DNA of 64,000 bases from Anodontia alba (Eukaryota; Mollusca; Bivalvia; Lucinida; Lucinidae). Below the pieces are notes generated by a model. It worked only from the letters and a program-made list of their open reading frames with translations, was not told the DNA's origin and did not search any database. A program made the translations under genes and the position numbers. The DNA is taken from the NCBI GenBank assembly GCA_964016985.1, contig OZ024823.1, positions 111,030,476-111,094,475 of the forward strand, written 5' to 3'. Positions 20,591-31,946 of this stretch are shown one piece after another. The stretch's first letter is position 1; the number at the start of each line of letters is the position of its first letter.

Positions 20591-21060
20591 AAACATGGTG
20601 AATTGATTAGTAATGACGAGTTGATGACCTGGTTAACTTTTGAATAAATTTTGAAAAAATAGTTTAAGAGTAATGGTCCTTTGTAAATTTGGGCATTTTT
20701 CCCTTGTCAGCAGAATATCCCAAATACTGTTGGAGCTAGAGCCTTATAACTTGATAAATAGACTGGTAGTGATAAGAAGGCCTTTGAAGGGGCCTATTGC
20801 TTCTAGGCATGAGTAATGTCCCTTTGTAAACTCGGGCATTTTTCCTTGTCAGCAAAATATCTCAAAAACTGTCATGACTTGAAGAATATATTGGTAGTGA
20901 TAAGAAAATGACCTGATTAACTTTTGAATAAATTCTGCAAAGAATTTCAGGAGTTATAAACCTTTGTACATTGGACCATTTTTACCTTGTACTCGTATTA
21001 TCTTTAGAGGCAAGCATATGGTTGGGGGCATAGTGTTTTACAAACACAAGTTCTAGTTTT
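20591..21060. repeat. Composite element C7 fragment
   Basis: About three degenerate units contain CCTTTGTAAATTTGGGCATT and CTTGTCAGCAAAATATCTCA, ending GTTGGGGGCATAGTGTTTTA. Confidence 0.65.
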
Positions 21061-21179
21061 ACAATTATGCCATGGGTCGATTTCAGGTTTTCATTGTCTG
21101 TTAACAATTAATTCAATTAATATTTTACAACCTTGAACCAAGAATATTTTCAACTAATCAAAGTTGCCTGCTATCATTA

Positions 21180-21460
21180 CATCACGAAAACATGCCTATA
21201 TAATTTTGACCCCCCTTAAACCCCACTTTTATATAGTAAAACTGGGAATTACAGGGGTATACATTATTTTTCTTATTTCTGCTAAACACATAGATTGTGG
21301 GTACTTGTTAGAAACGCCTCGTCGAGGCGGTTCTAACGAGTACCCACAATCTATGTTTTGATCAGAAATATGTAAATTATATATGAATTTTTTATCTGAA
21401 AATTTTCAATTTTTGGTGGTAAACTTTTCAATATATTTGAATAGGCATGTTTTTGTAATG
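21180..21460. mobile_element. M1 MITE copy 9
   Basis: Reverse orientation with a near-intact palindrome (one A in GAAACGCCTCGTCGAGGCGG). Confidence 0.94.
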
Positions 21461-21633
21461 AGTTGGATGATAACACAGAGACATTTACTGCGGCATTTTT
21501 ATTGAAATGATATATTTCCATACTTAAAAAGCACTAACTAATTTATTGATATGTACAGGATCTACAGTTGTGAAAGTTCTTGGGAGAAAAACCACCTCCT
21601 GAAAGGTGAGAAGAAGGTCAAAATAAGAATATA

Positions 21634-21776
21634 GGGATCACCCATGGTTTTTCATGCATTAACATTTGCCGGGTCCCGAGGAAGCTGTTTGCGCTCGAGG
21701 CCGCTAGGCCGAGTGTTCAAATATCTTCCGAGGGACCCGGCAAATAATATTGCAATGAAATAACCATGAATGATCG
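21634..21776. mobile_element. M11 palindromic element, copy 1
   Basis: CATGCATTAACATTTGCCGG, GTCCCGAGGAAG ... CTTCCGAGGGACCCGGCAAA. The outer arms are CATGG / CCATG. A second copy lies at 34949-35090. Confidence 0.8.
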
Positions 21777-22774
21777 TTGTTCTTGCATAACTTACAATTC
21801 CAACGTCATCATTCTAAAATGCTACGTTCAGGGTGATAATGTTACGTCGCTCAACGTAGCGTAAACAAAGCAAAGCCCGTCTTGTGATATCAAAAGATTA
21901 TAATCCGTGTTCAAACAGCACCTGAACTTCATGATTTGAACATGGGTTTTGTTGTTTGAACACGGCTTCTGATCCCTTCAAGAATGATGTCAAACAACTA
22001 TTTTCATAGGATTTTATGCAATAATTCCTATTTGGCCTATGGATATTCCAGATTCGGGGAAGTTCCAATTTGGAATACGATATAAAAATAGCAGTCTGCA
22101 GTCTGCTTACAGAGACTGCTCAGCTCAGCATGACCACTGCTTTTCCGTGAACTTTAATTTCCGGAATGCATTTTCAGTGACCTTTAATTTAAGCGAAACT
22201 AACACTTGTCAGGGGAGATATCACTTTTAAAATTTTTTGACTTTCTACTCTAAAAGGAAAGAATTTGCTCCCCTTAGGTACACTCTAAAAGACAAAATTT
22301 TGAAAGAGGTCTTCTCCCGAAGGGATCTCATTCGTTCCTTTTAGAGTAAACCTCTTTTCAGAAGCCTTCTGAAATGAGGTCATCTCTAAAAAGAATACAT
22401 ACGTAAAAACCAAGGAAAATCAATGCAACCAGCTCTTTTTCCGCAATAAAATTATCCCCGTGCAGGTCAGGACCCATCAAACAGTCAATGATACGAGGGC
22501 CAGTCAACAAGTAACCACCCTTACGGAATTTTAATATATCGGCGACAAGGCCAAAAGTTTTACGTTATTGTAATGCATGATTGAAATATATATTTGAAAA
22601 AAATGTATCCATTGATAAGCTATCGTATGTTAAACATAACCATCAATACAACGATTGTCTTTCGTTTAAATTCGAATACAGAGCTGTAATTCGTCACATT
22701 CTTTTGAAAAAGAAAGCGGGTAAAGAAATATATAGCGAACTATCCGATGTATACGGGTCTTCTGCACCAACATA
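21777..22774. other. No gene; M8 remnant inside
   Basis: 22230-22385 carries M8-type blocks (CTCTAAAAGGAAAGAATTTG, CTTTTCAGAAG). The remaining sequence is AT-rich with no supportable gene. Confidence 0.55.
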
Positions 22775-22995
22775 TGGGCCGTGTCAAGCAAAAAAGCTGT
22801 CTTCGAGCATGCGCAAAATTTGCGGATTTACATCATCCTGCATATGCGCAAAGTCTCATCCGGGCATTTGCTCTCCATTGAAACATTCTGTAGTATCCAA
22901 TAATTTTGATCCTGATAGGACTGCGCAGGTTCGCAGGCTGATCTGGGTCTTCGCTGTCCTGATATGCCCGAAGACACTACGCTTGGCGCGGCCCA
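22775..22995. mobile_element. M12 MITE copy 1
   Basis: The ends are TGGGCCGTGTCAAGC and GCTTGGCGCGGCCCA. The interior has GAGCATGCGCAAAATTTGCG, an ACATTCTGTAGTATCCAAT linker and an H3 side (GACTGCGCAGG ... GGCTGATCTGGGTCTTCG). Two relatives lie at 54921 and 62750. Confidence 0.85.
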
Positions 22996-23339
22996 CATGC
23001 TCAAATTATATTTTGTATTGGCGAGTTCAAACTGTGTAGAACCTCCTTAGAAGATGAAAGCAGGTCTGGAAGCCCTCTAGATGTCATCGATGAGGAATTA
23101 GGCGATTTAGGTTGCGGGTAGCAAAGAGATTTGGAATCTCATAAGGTAGAGTTTCAACAATCTTACATGACCATTTACTTATGCGCAAGATAACTGTCCT
23201 TCAGGTGCCAAAGTCCTTTGCGATGAGTAAATTGCAAATAGATCATCTTGTTACTATAGATGAGACCTCGGCCCCTTACTTTGACCCAGAAAACAAAGCT
23301 CAAGTATACAAGTGAATATACCCAGAAAATAATAATAAT

Positions 23340-26085
23340 GATATTTCGTCTGTCATTACTGACAATGACCAATCTTAATCAAATGCGTGAAGTGCTACTG
23401 TTTATGTGCTCTAAGACAGCTGATGAGACCAAGCTGAGCTTTAAACTGTCTTTTGCAGATAGAACACGAGAGTTCGGAGGAAGAAAGCTCTGTTGGTGAT
23501 GCCTTTACCTTTCCGCTGAGCACGGTTCTGCTTTGGCTTCGCGGATTCGTTTTGCTTCGTATTCATCAGCACCCCTTCTTATGAGGCATTGTCACTTTGT
23601 TTGATCTTGTACAATCTGTTCCCACGACTCTGTTGGTATGTTGAGGTCCTTAAGGGAGGCTTTGAGGGTGTCCTTGTATCGCTTCTTCTTTCCCACTTGC
23701 AGTTCTTAACAGACGATTTTCTTCGGCAAACGTTCATCAGGAATTCTGGTATCATGGCCTATCCATCTTAAATGTGCCAATTTTAGAAGAGTCTGCACTT
23801 TTCAGGCCTTCTGTGTATCCCTGTCCTTTTCAGGCCTTCTGTGTCTGGAATCCTGTCATGCCACTTAATCTTTAAAAGTTTTCTAAGACAGCTTGTATGA
23901 AAGTGGTTCAGTCGTTTGGCATGCCGTTGGTAAACTGTCCAAGTTTCACCTGCATATAATAGTGTTGGCAGCACTACATTTCTGTAGACATTCAGCTTTG
24001 TGTCATGTCTGATTCCATTTTGATCCCAAATACCTCCATGTAGTTGGCCAAATGCTGCACTAGCTTTGGCAATCCTGGCACTGACTTCACCATCAATGCG
24101 CACAACTCTTGACAGTGTGCTTCTAAACTAGGTGAACTTTTCTACCACTTGCAATCGTTTCACTTTCACTGTGAGGGTAGGCTCCCTTTAAGGCTTTTCA
24201 GGTGCTGGATGATATACACCTCAGTCTTTTTTATGCTGATTGTGAGATCATGGCTGTCAAATGAATCAGATACTTGATCCACACACTTTTGCATCTTCTT
24301 TTCTGTTGGAGCACCCTTTGCCATGCCACCAACAAAAAAGAAATTCGTCTAGCACCTCTGTCTGCACCTTGAATTTAGCTTGCGACCTTCTTAGACTGAC
24401 AAACTTCTCATCAAAGTGATACCTTATAGGTATATCATTGCCACCATCCTAGAAAGCATCTGTGAGCATGGAAGAAACATCACGCTGAACAACGTTGTAG
24501 AAAGTACAGTCTTGCTTAACTCTGTTTGTCACAGGGAATGGATCAGAAAAACTCGCAATCATTTTGGATCCGTGCAAGCTTACCATTGTGGAACTGCCGC
24601 ACTTTTGCTGTCAACTTGGCCAGACAGCCAAACTCTGTCGTAATTTTGCAAAGTCCCTCACGACTGACTGTGTCAAATGCTTTGGTAAGGTCGACAAAGG
24701 TCATGTAGAGATCCACATTCTGTTCCAGGCATTTCATTTGAAGCTGTCTCGTGTGAAGATCATATAAATTGTACCGCTGTCCTTCCTGAATCTACAGTGT
24801 CTTTCTGGTAGAAGCCCTGACTATTCGAGGTGTCCATTTAATCGGTTCAGTAGGACTCTTGCAAGGATCTTCCCAGCGATTGACAATACAGTGATGCCCC
24901 GATGATTATCACAGACGTGAGCATTCCCTTTCCGTTTGAAAAGGTGGACAATTGATGTATCCTTGACTTCTTGAGGGATGACTTCTTTTCTCCACAAAAT
25001 GTGAAATAACTCTATCAGTTTCTCTGCAACAGAAGGACCTCATGCTTTGTAGATCTCTGCAGGTATTGCATCTGATCCAGGAGCCTTGCAAGGTGACAGG
25101 AGTTTAATTGCTATTACTGTTTCAGGGACGGTTGAGAACTCATCAAGCAGCGGATTACAGTCCACCTGTGATATCAAGCAGTGGATTACAGTCAACGTGT
25201 GATAGTCTGTTGACAGCTTCATCATTGATAGACGATGACCGATTAAGGACACCCTCAAAGTGTTCAGCCCGACTTTTCAAGATAGCTTCTTTGTCAGTCA
25301 GAAGACTAGTTCCATCTGCACTAGGATGTGGGGTGGTTCCTGAGCTCTAAGGACCATATACTGTCTTAAGTGCATCAAAGAACTTCTTCATATCATTTTT
25401 GTCTGCATAGACTGGATTTTATCAGCCTTTTTGCTCAGCCAGGAGTCTTGCATGTCTCTGAGCCTAGTCTGGACTGTCTTATATATGTTTGAATAGGCAG
25501 TCGTACTAGACACTGAGCTGGTATCACTGAGGTATACCTTGTGCTTTTGGTGTCTCTGTTCAAGGAATCTCCGGATTTCTTCGTCGTTCTTATCAAACCA
25601 GTCTTGGTGTTGCGAGATACTGGTCCTGGGGAATCAATTGCTGAAGAGTGAACGGTGTCTCGGAAGACTTCAAGTGCTCATCTGGATCCTCTGAACTGTG
25701 TTTCAATGCATCTTAACGGCTGCAGTTATCATTGATAAATGCTTGCTTGCTGTCTTGTTTCAGCTTGGAGACATCCAATCTCTTTGGCACTTTCTTTCCT
25801 TGTGGTCGCCGTGCAGGCTGAATGCGCAGGTTGAGTTTGCTGACAACACGCCTGTGATCTGTCCAACAGTCTGCACCACACATAGTATTTGTCACTCTGA
25901 CATCCTGTCTGTCCTTCCTTCACACTATGAAATAATTAATGAGATGCCAATTTTTGAAGCGAGTTGGTAGACGGAAGATTGTGATGGTGTTCAGTAGTTC
26001 TTGCTCTGTACATTTCTTTAAAAGGAGGAGGCCATTGCTGTTGCAATTTCTTGCTCCTTCAGTTCCAGTCGCTTCTTTCCAGGGT
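23340..26085 (-). pseudogene. Non-LTR retrotransposon: endonuclease end, reverse transcriptase, C-terminal zinc finger (decayed)
   Basis: Read from 26085 downward: the end of an endonuclease domain (MCGADCWTDHRRVVSKLNLR at about 25890), a linker, a GKAPGSDAIPAEIYKA-like motif (about 25100), RT motif A (YMTFVDLTKAFDTV at about 24700), a C-terminal block (LPTLLYAGETWTVYQRHAKR at about 23960) and a final CSIC-type zinc finger near 23450. This order is typical of a LINE family widespread in animals; the clade is not resolved. Frameshifts and stops are frequent, and at the YxDD catalytic site (about 24322-24334) the sequence reads VGGM, so the RT is dead. The 5' part continues at 27599-28260. Confidence 0.85.
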
Positions 26086-27598
26086 GTTTTTTTTTTATGT
26101 ATTTCTGTATTAAGAGTAGCATCGGGACCCAGGGTGAAGTTAGCTGGCTGTAAAAGTGCTTTAAACCCCCCGGTGGTTTGTTCTACCGACCGTTCTAAGG
26201 CGGTGGTCCCGGTGTTAGTCTTACTCTTTGTTGCTTTGTGGTTTATGATAAACGGGACGATTTTGATTTTGATATAGTCAATTTCCCTTTTCTGGATGGC
26301 GATGTCCCCCGGCGTACCTCATATGGGGTATACATATCTCAACTTATAAGATTCGCCAGAGCTTCTTCAAATCTTAATGACTTTAATTACCGTAATAAAG
26401 CCCTTACTGCCAAACTTCTTAGGCAGGTCTTTCGTTATTTTAAACTTCGTAAGGCGTTTTCGAAATTTTATCGCAGACACAGTGCCTTTTAGAAAAATAT
26501 AGCGTCAGTCTGAAAACACTTCTGCATCAAGGTATATCGGAACCCGAATTTTACGGTGACTTAGTGTACAGATTTAGAAAAATTGTAGGTAAATCTAACT
26601 TTTCGGAGCAAGTCAGAAAACTTATTAACCGTTATAAAAGAATTGGCTATAACCTGGATATTATGCGGCAGACTGCATGCCTAGTTGTCAACCCAATCAT
26701 TGTTGATGGCTATGCTTCACTCTTTAATTGCACGACGGCGGTTCGGGCCTCAGACTCAATGACAGCCTCTTCGTAAAACTTTGACCAGTGGGTTGAGGCT
26801 TGACGATTTGTTTTTGGCTTGGCCCGCCGTGGTTCAACTATTGGTTTTCATTTACTCTGGCATACAGTAGAATTAGCCATGAGTACTCGTCTTTGTTTAT
26901 TATAGTGATTAATTTGATTTTTATGTTTTTGCTTTGATGCATTGACTGGGTTGGGAGCCTTTATGCGAACCGAATTTTTATGTATTTCTGTATTAAGAGT
27001 AGCATCGGGACCTAGGGTGAAGTTAGCTAGCTGTAAAAGTGCTTTAAACCCCCCTGTGGTTTGCTCTACCGACCGTCCTAAGGCGGTGGTCCCGGTGTTA
27101 GTCTTACTCCTTGTTGCTTCGTGGTTTATTCTACGAGGCGATTTGTTTTATTTCCGTGTGTCATTTTGTTCTTGTGTTTTTCAGTCCTTTTAGTATTGCG
27201 ATTACCTCGCTTGGGGAAGAGAGAGCTAATCTTAGTGCTTTTCGTACGTTTGTTCGGTTTGTGCTTGTTTAGATTTGTCGGTTTCCTCTTCCTCTTGGGG
27301 TCTGGGAAGGGCTGCGGTTTGTGATTGTGGCACTCCCTGGACTTTTCTCTTACTTTTTTTTTATTCTACGAGGCGATTTGTTGTATGTCTTTCCGTGTGT
27401 CATTTTGTTCTTGTGTTTTTCAATCCTTTTAGTATTGCGATTACCTCGCTTGGGGAAGAGAGAGCTAATCTTAGTGCTTTTCGTACGTTTGTTCGGTTTG
27501 TGCTTGTTTAGACTTGTCGGTTTACTCTTCCTCTTGGGGTCTGGGAAGTGCTGCGGTTTGTGATTGTGGCACTCCCTGGACTTTTCTCTTACCATTTT
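26086..27598 (+). mobile_element. Retroelement R cluster: head-to-tail partial copies inside the LINE
   Basis: Three pieces in one orientation: 26093-26250 is a fragment of the R 3' segment; 26246-27355 is RT C-terminus plus a full 3' segment; 27358-27597 repeats the last 240 bp (CTACGAGGCGATTTGTTGTA ... CTTTTCTCTTACC). The first junction passes directly from GCTTTGTGGTTTA into the coding region. Flanking LINE endonuclease sequence resumes on both sides. Confidence 0.82.
26246..26776 (+). pseudogene. Retroelement R reverse-transcriptase C-terminus
   Basis: It begins KRDDFDFDIVNFPFLDGDVP and continues SYGVYISQLIRFARASS. This block is common to retroelement polyproteins in many marine invertebrates and fish. 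One frameshift at about 26490 (CTTTTAGAAAAATAT) shifts to the frame that holds GISEPEFYGDLVYRFRKIVG, ending near CTTAVRASDSMTASS at 26776. Only the region after the catalytic core is present. Whether the family is Penelope-like or another RT class I cannot decide from this segment. Confidence 0.72.
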
Positions 27599-28260
27599 TG
27601 GTAGTCTGTGCCCACTCTGGCAATGAAGTCCCCGAGGAGGATGTTTGTCTGTCCGGGGTGTTGCAAAATCACAATATCATAGAATTTGTCTTTAACCTCA
27701 TCTGGGTTGGTCATTGTGGTGCATAGGTACTTACGATTGTTGCATGCCTCTTACCAGATAAGGGAAGACTCAGCGTCATCAGGCGGTCATTTATGCCTTT
27801 TGGAAGTCCTGAGAGCTTGCTGACAAGGTGTGACTTGATGGCGAATCCTATTCCTGCTTCACAGCGCTCTACTTTCTTGCGTCCACTCTAGAAGAAAGTG
27901 TTGCCAGCTCCAACTTCTTTTAAAAGCCCTTCCTCTGCCAGGCGATTCTCACTCAGAGCTGCAATCTCGACATTGTATCTGTCAAGTTCTCTACAAACTA
28001 GAGCTGTTTTCGCTGAGATCTGCAAGAACCAGCACTGTCCATTAGAGTGCGCACATTCATGCGCCGATTGTCAAAGGTATCACCTTCGTCTTTTTTTTCT
28101 TGTTCGACCGCTAATTGGGATTCCCGCTGATTGCGGTTAACCTGCCAAGATTTTGAAGTAGGCACTTGTTTAGGGCACCTTTTCTAGCCTCTTCCCCATG
28201 CTAAGTGGGTGAGCTGTGCGGTCCTAAAAAGCTCTGTTCAGTCGCTCGGTTCGGCTGCCG
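27599..28260 (-). pseudogene. Same LINE: 5' endonuclease part
   Basis: On the minus strand it encodes a pattern with RTLMDSAG near 28050, decayed endonuclease text around 27900-27700, and ATPRTDK ... ARVGTDY at 27600-27680, as expected for the N-terminal apurinic-endonuclease domain of this LINE. Stops break it many times. The break at 27599 and the resumption at 26085 lie within one stretch of the domain, with the R cluster in between. Confidence 0.75.
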
Positions 28261-28979
28261 AATTCCCCGTACTGCTTCGTTCTTAAGGAAAGCGACCATA
28301 TAGAACCAAGCCGCCTGTGTGCAGATCCGCAACTACAGCTTCCAGTGTTTTCTCACCTGCTGCTTCGCCGCTCGCCCATAGCCACAGGGCTTTTTTGAAT
28401 GACTTGCATATGTGTGCTTGCTGTGACTGTGTGTTGATGATTAAGATGACATATGCTATGAATTGGATTATAGTGAGGGAGAGGCAAGCAGAGTCAGCCT
28501 CACTCTCTTGTCATGACCTAGCTAGATTCAGAGGCAAGACAATGTCAAGACAATTGGAGTTAAGCTTTTAAGCAATGGATGACCATGACTTCTGTTGTTC
28601 TTTGTCATGCTCCACAATATGTTGCTGCCCCGCCGTTTGGGCCATTGAATCAAAGTAATGATTTCCTCCGCCCCAGCTGCCGAAGCAGACTTTACAGAAC
28701 TAGAACAAGCAAATCCGGATATGCCGGTTTTTGTTTGGAGCTGCCGACTCCTAGATGGATTGCCGACACGACTTGAGGGCTCCATCTACCCTAGATATTG
28801 CTACACAGGTTCAGTTAACAGCTATACAGAAGCAGTAACTTAAGTGTCTTATGTAGCTTGCCCCAGGAAATACCTCATCACGAAACAAAGCCTGTCCTAG
28901 GCACCAAAACGTGTTGAGGAAAATACAGCGACAAAACAACTGTAACATATGAAACCGCCGACGCGAAGTCGTTAATACC
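28261..28979. other. No gene recognised; possible LINE 5' UTR
   Basis: GC is higher than around it, and it is contiguous with the LINE 5' part. No conserved domain is visible in either strand. Confidence 0.4.
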
Positions 28980-29240
28980 TGGCCTTTGTTCCTTGAAGCC
29001 CAAGAAGTTCAAGATGCAATCTTCGACTGGGAAGGTAATAACCACTGTATTTTGGGATGACAAAGGATTAACTCTGTTGCATTTTTACCATTTGCCAGTA
29101 CAATATCTGGCGAGTACTACGCAAAGTTACTTGATCAGTTGAGATTAGCAATCCGTGAAAAACAGCGCAGGGAAGTCTCTAAGGGTGTTCTTCTTCAGCA
29201 AGACAATGCAACATTCCACAATGTGCATGGTTTCAAAAGC
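28980..29240 (+). pseudogene. mariner transposase fragment, catalytic core
   Basis: KPKKFKMQSSTGKVITTVFW leads into WDDKG, with the first catalytic Asp region near 29055. A frameshift follows, then ISGEYYAKLLDQLRLAIREK and GVLLQQDNATFHN with the second catalytic Asp near 29205. The third catalytic region, N-terminus and ends are absent. It differs from both other Tc1/mariner relics in the window. Confidence 0.75.
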
Positions 29241-29374
29241 GGTTCCTCTGGTGCAGTTCTTCGTGTGTGCGTTTGTGGTTTCATGTGTGATGCTTGTTTT
29301 GTCTTTATTGTCCCTCATTTCTCCTTCTTGTGATGCTTCAGGAGGGCTGTGGATTTCCTGGCTATATATATATC

Positions 29375-29645
29375 ATCCCGAAAACATACTTATATCAATT
29401 TGACCCCCTTAAACCCCACTTTTATATAGTAAAACTGGGGTTTACAGGGTATATTTTTTCTTATTTTTGCTCATTAACATAGATTGTGGGTACTCGTTAG
29501 AACCGCCTCGGCGATGCGGTTCTAACAAGTACCACAATCTATGTTTTGAGCAGAAATATGAAAGATATCAGAAAGTTTGTCTGAAAACTTTCAGTTTTTG
29601 GTGGTGAAATTTTCAATATATTTGAATAGGCGTGTTTTCGTAATG
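29375..29645. mobile_element. M1 MITE copy 10
   Basis: Reverse orientation. The core is GAACCGCCTCGGCGATGCGG, with one mismatch near the palindrome centre. Confidence 0.92.
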
Positions 29646-30477
29646 ACATTTGTTTTCAATGGAATTGGTAGATAATTGGAGGTAATTCGTCTAAAGTACA
29701 ATTACTTCTGCGTAAAAACCACAGACACTTTAACATTCATGCTTTTCGGTAAGTTTCTGTCTACTAAATGGTTATAACATGAAAACATCAATGATCAGTT
29801 TTACTATCTTTCTCGTTAAATATTATACATTTTTTGTTTAAAAATACTAACAAAAACGACTGCAGAAGGTTTTATCAATCAGCTGAAACTTTAAAAAGCA
29901 ATAGGACAAAATATCGCTTTGTCAGTGGACAGGATAAAATGTTATAATAAAAAATGAGAGTTCTTAGTATTATACTTAAACTTTATATTCTTTTTTCCCA
30001 GTCTCTGTATATACAAGGTATAAAACGAATATTTTGAAGTGTTCCTGTATAAATAATACATTAATGAATGTTTTCTAACTTTTTTGGACAGGTACGGTAT
30101 GATATTAAGGTGTCTAAATGTTTAGGGTAAAATGTACTTCAATTTCCAACGATGTATCAGGATAAGGGCTATAATATTTCTTCTACAGATCCCTATAACA
30201 TAAGTTACCCTTTAACACTGCAGACCAAAACAGATACATGTGCAAACAGTGAAGATCCAGCTGAGACATCTCAAAAGGAGCGATCCAATCAGAATATTCA
30301 CTGTGGACTGTTCTGTTTTTACCTTTTACTGAAACGTATCCCTTTTCCTACAGTAGGCGCGTCCCATTCAAAGAAAGCAGTTCCACTTAGGAAATTCGGG
30401 TTGAACGAAGTAACGAAAACAAGCGAAATGAAGAAAGAAATAGAACATCTTTAGCATGGAATATTGTAATACATACT
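29646..30477. other. No gene recognised
   Basis: AT-rich. An open frame at 30152-30454 overlaps a degenerate GCAAACAGTGAAGATCCAGC hairpin side and has no recognisable domain. Confidence 0.5.
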
Positions 30478-30695
30478 AAAATTCCGTATTTGCCGTATGC
30501 ATTCGGACAGACATGCCTGAGCAAACGGTGTAGACCCAGATGAGATGCTGCAGAATGCGGCGTGTCATTAGGTCTACATTGTTTGCCACTAATCCAGCAA
30601 TTTTTAGACACAACATCGGATAGTAAATTGTAATTGTTCAAATTTTATATCAAATATGGTAGGGAATTGAGATGTCCGAATACTAAGGACAAATA
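30478..30695. mobile_element. M15 MITE copy 1
   Basis: The left region CATTCGGACAGACATGCCTG leads into the H2 side CAAACGGTGTAGACCCAGAT and its complement AGGTCTACATTGTTTGCC. The right end is GATGTCCGAATACTAAGGAC. Family ends are of the CCTAAGTATTCGGACA type. Confidence 0.7.
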
Positions 30696-30738
30696 AGGCC
30701 CATGCTAAAACCGTAGACTTCAACATTATTAGAGTGCA

Positions 30739-30978
30739 TTAAGGGGAATGATACACTTGGTAGATTGGCCATTTCTAACGCGGAAGACAACTTCTGTGAT
30801 TTCCTCTTTTATTTTCCCGAACACCAAGTGCCTCCGGAAAAGGTGTCTACTCTAGAATAAAAGAATTTGCACCAATAAGGAGCAAATGCTTTCTATTGAG
30901 AGTAGACCTGTCTTCGAAAGGGAGCAAGAACAATTTTGACCGAATTGTTTTCCTTGACTGTCTATCAATTCCCTTTAA
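30739..30978. mobile_element. M8 MITE
   Basis: TTAAGGGGAATGATACACTT ... TCAATTCCCTTTAA with TTAA at both edges. Confidence 0.85.
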
Positions 30979-31257
30979 TTTGCTTTAAAAATAAATTAAC
31001 ATTTCAAACCTTGCAACTACTAATTATACACGCATTTGCATCGAACATATATAGACAGATGCAAGATTCTAGCATTATCTATGTTGCAAAACGGTTGAAA
31101 TGTTGTTTTTGTTTTACTTACTCGAACTTCCTTAACTTGATGGGTACTGATAAAATGTACTTTACAACAGTGAAACCACTGATTTACCATCCCAAATGCA
31201 TAAACAGTATCGGTACTTACTTGCTGCTGACACACTTTTCACTTTTCTGATTATTGT

Positions 31258-31310
31258 TACTACTACTACTACTACTACTATTCTCTCTCTCACTCTCTCT
31301 CTCTCTCTCT
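31258..31310. repeat. (TAC)n followed by (CT)n microsatellite
   Basis: Eight TAC units, then an imperfect CT tract. Confidence 0.95.
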
Positions 31311-31568
31311 TCCATTCCATGTATACATTAGCGCAATATATTGGAACATGTCCTTTAAATTGTGGCTGAGCAATTAAAGTATCAATTTTGCAAATATACG
31401 AGAAATATACTCGTATTTAAATGTCTTTCTTGACGGTTGGCTACAAGCTTCCAAGTCTAGAACAACCATACGACATAAGCGACCAAATGAAGACAGATCA
31501 GCCCGTGTCCCCGCAAAGTTTGATAACGGTTCACATTTTCCGATGGCAGCCCGCTTCTTGCATATTTT

Positions 31569-31813
31569 TTAACCCTTAAAACGCCAAGAAAAACTGCATC
31601 TGAAAATGTCGTCTGTTTATGTCGTCTGCTGAATATTCTTGCAAGCCTTTCAAACCTATTTTTGCAAACAAGCAAACAGTGTGGACCTAGATCAGACTGC
31701 TCCTTTAGGAGCAGTCTGATCTGGGTCCACACTGTTTGCAGAAATGACTTTTAAAATCACAAGCAGATGACAAAGCAGACGACAATTGTTGTGATTGGCG
31801 CTTTAAGGGTTAA
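31569..31813. mobile_element. M7 MITE copy 1 (TTAA target)
   Basis: TTAACCCTTAAAACGCCAAG ... TTGGCGCTTTAAGGGTTAA, 245 bp. The H2 palindrome CAAACAGTGTGGACCTAGAT / ATCTGGGTCCACACTGTTTG has the tip CAGACTGCTCCTTTAGGAGC. It is nearly identical to 60304-60548, which implies recent amplification. It lies about 125 bp beyond the C1q gene's polyadenylation signal. Confidence 0.93.
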
Positions 31814-31938
31814 TGACAATGCGGCGCAGTTTTCCATCAAATAAGGCATAGACGCATTTGGATCAGGACCTGGCCGCTTTTGTCATAACATTGTTATTAA
31901 AAGTTAAAACAAAAGTGTGCTCACGTAAGAATTGTGAC

Positions 31939-31944
31939 TTTATT
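31939..31944 (-). terminator. Polyadenylation signal of the C1q gene
   Basis: AATAAA on the minus strand, two bases after the TAA stop (31947-31949), predicting a very short 3' UTR. Confidence 0.7.
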
Positions 31945-31946
31945 GT

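Noticed and set aside
22581..23039. 152-codon frame
   Set aside because: It spans the M12 MITE and AT-rich flank; no domain, and the second half is translated hairpin.
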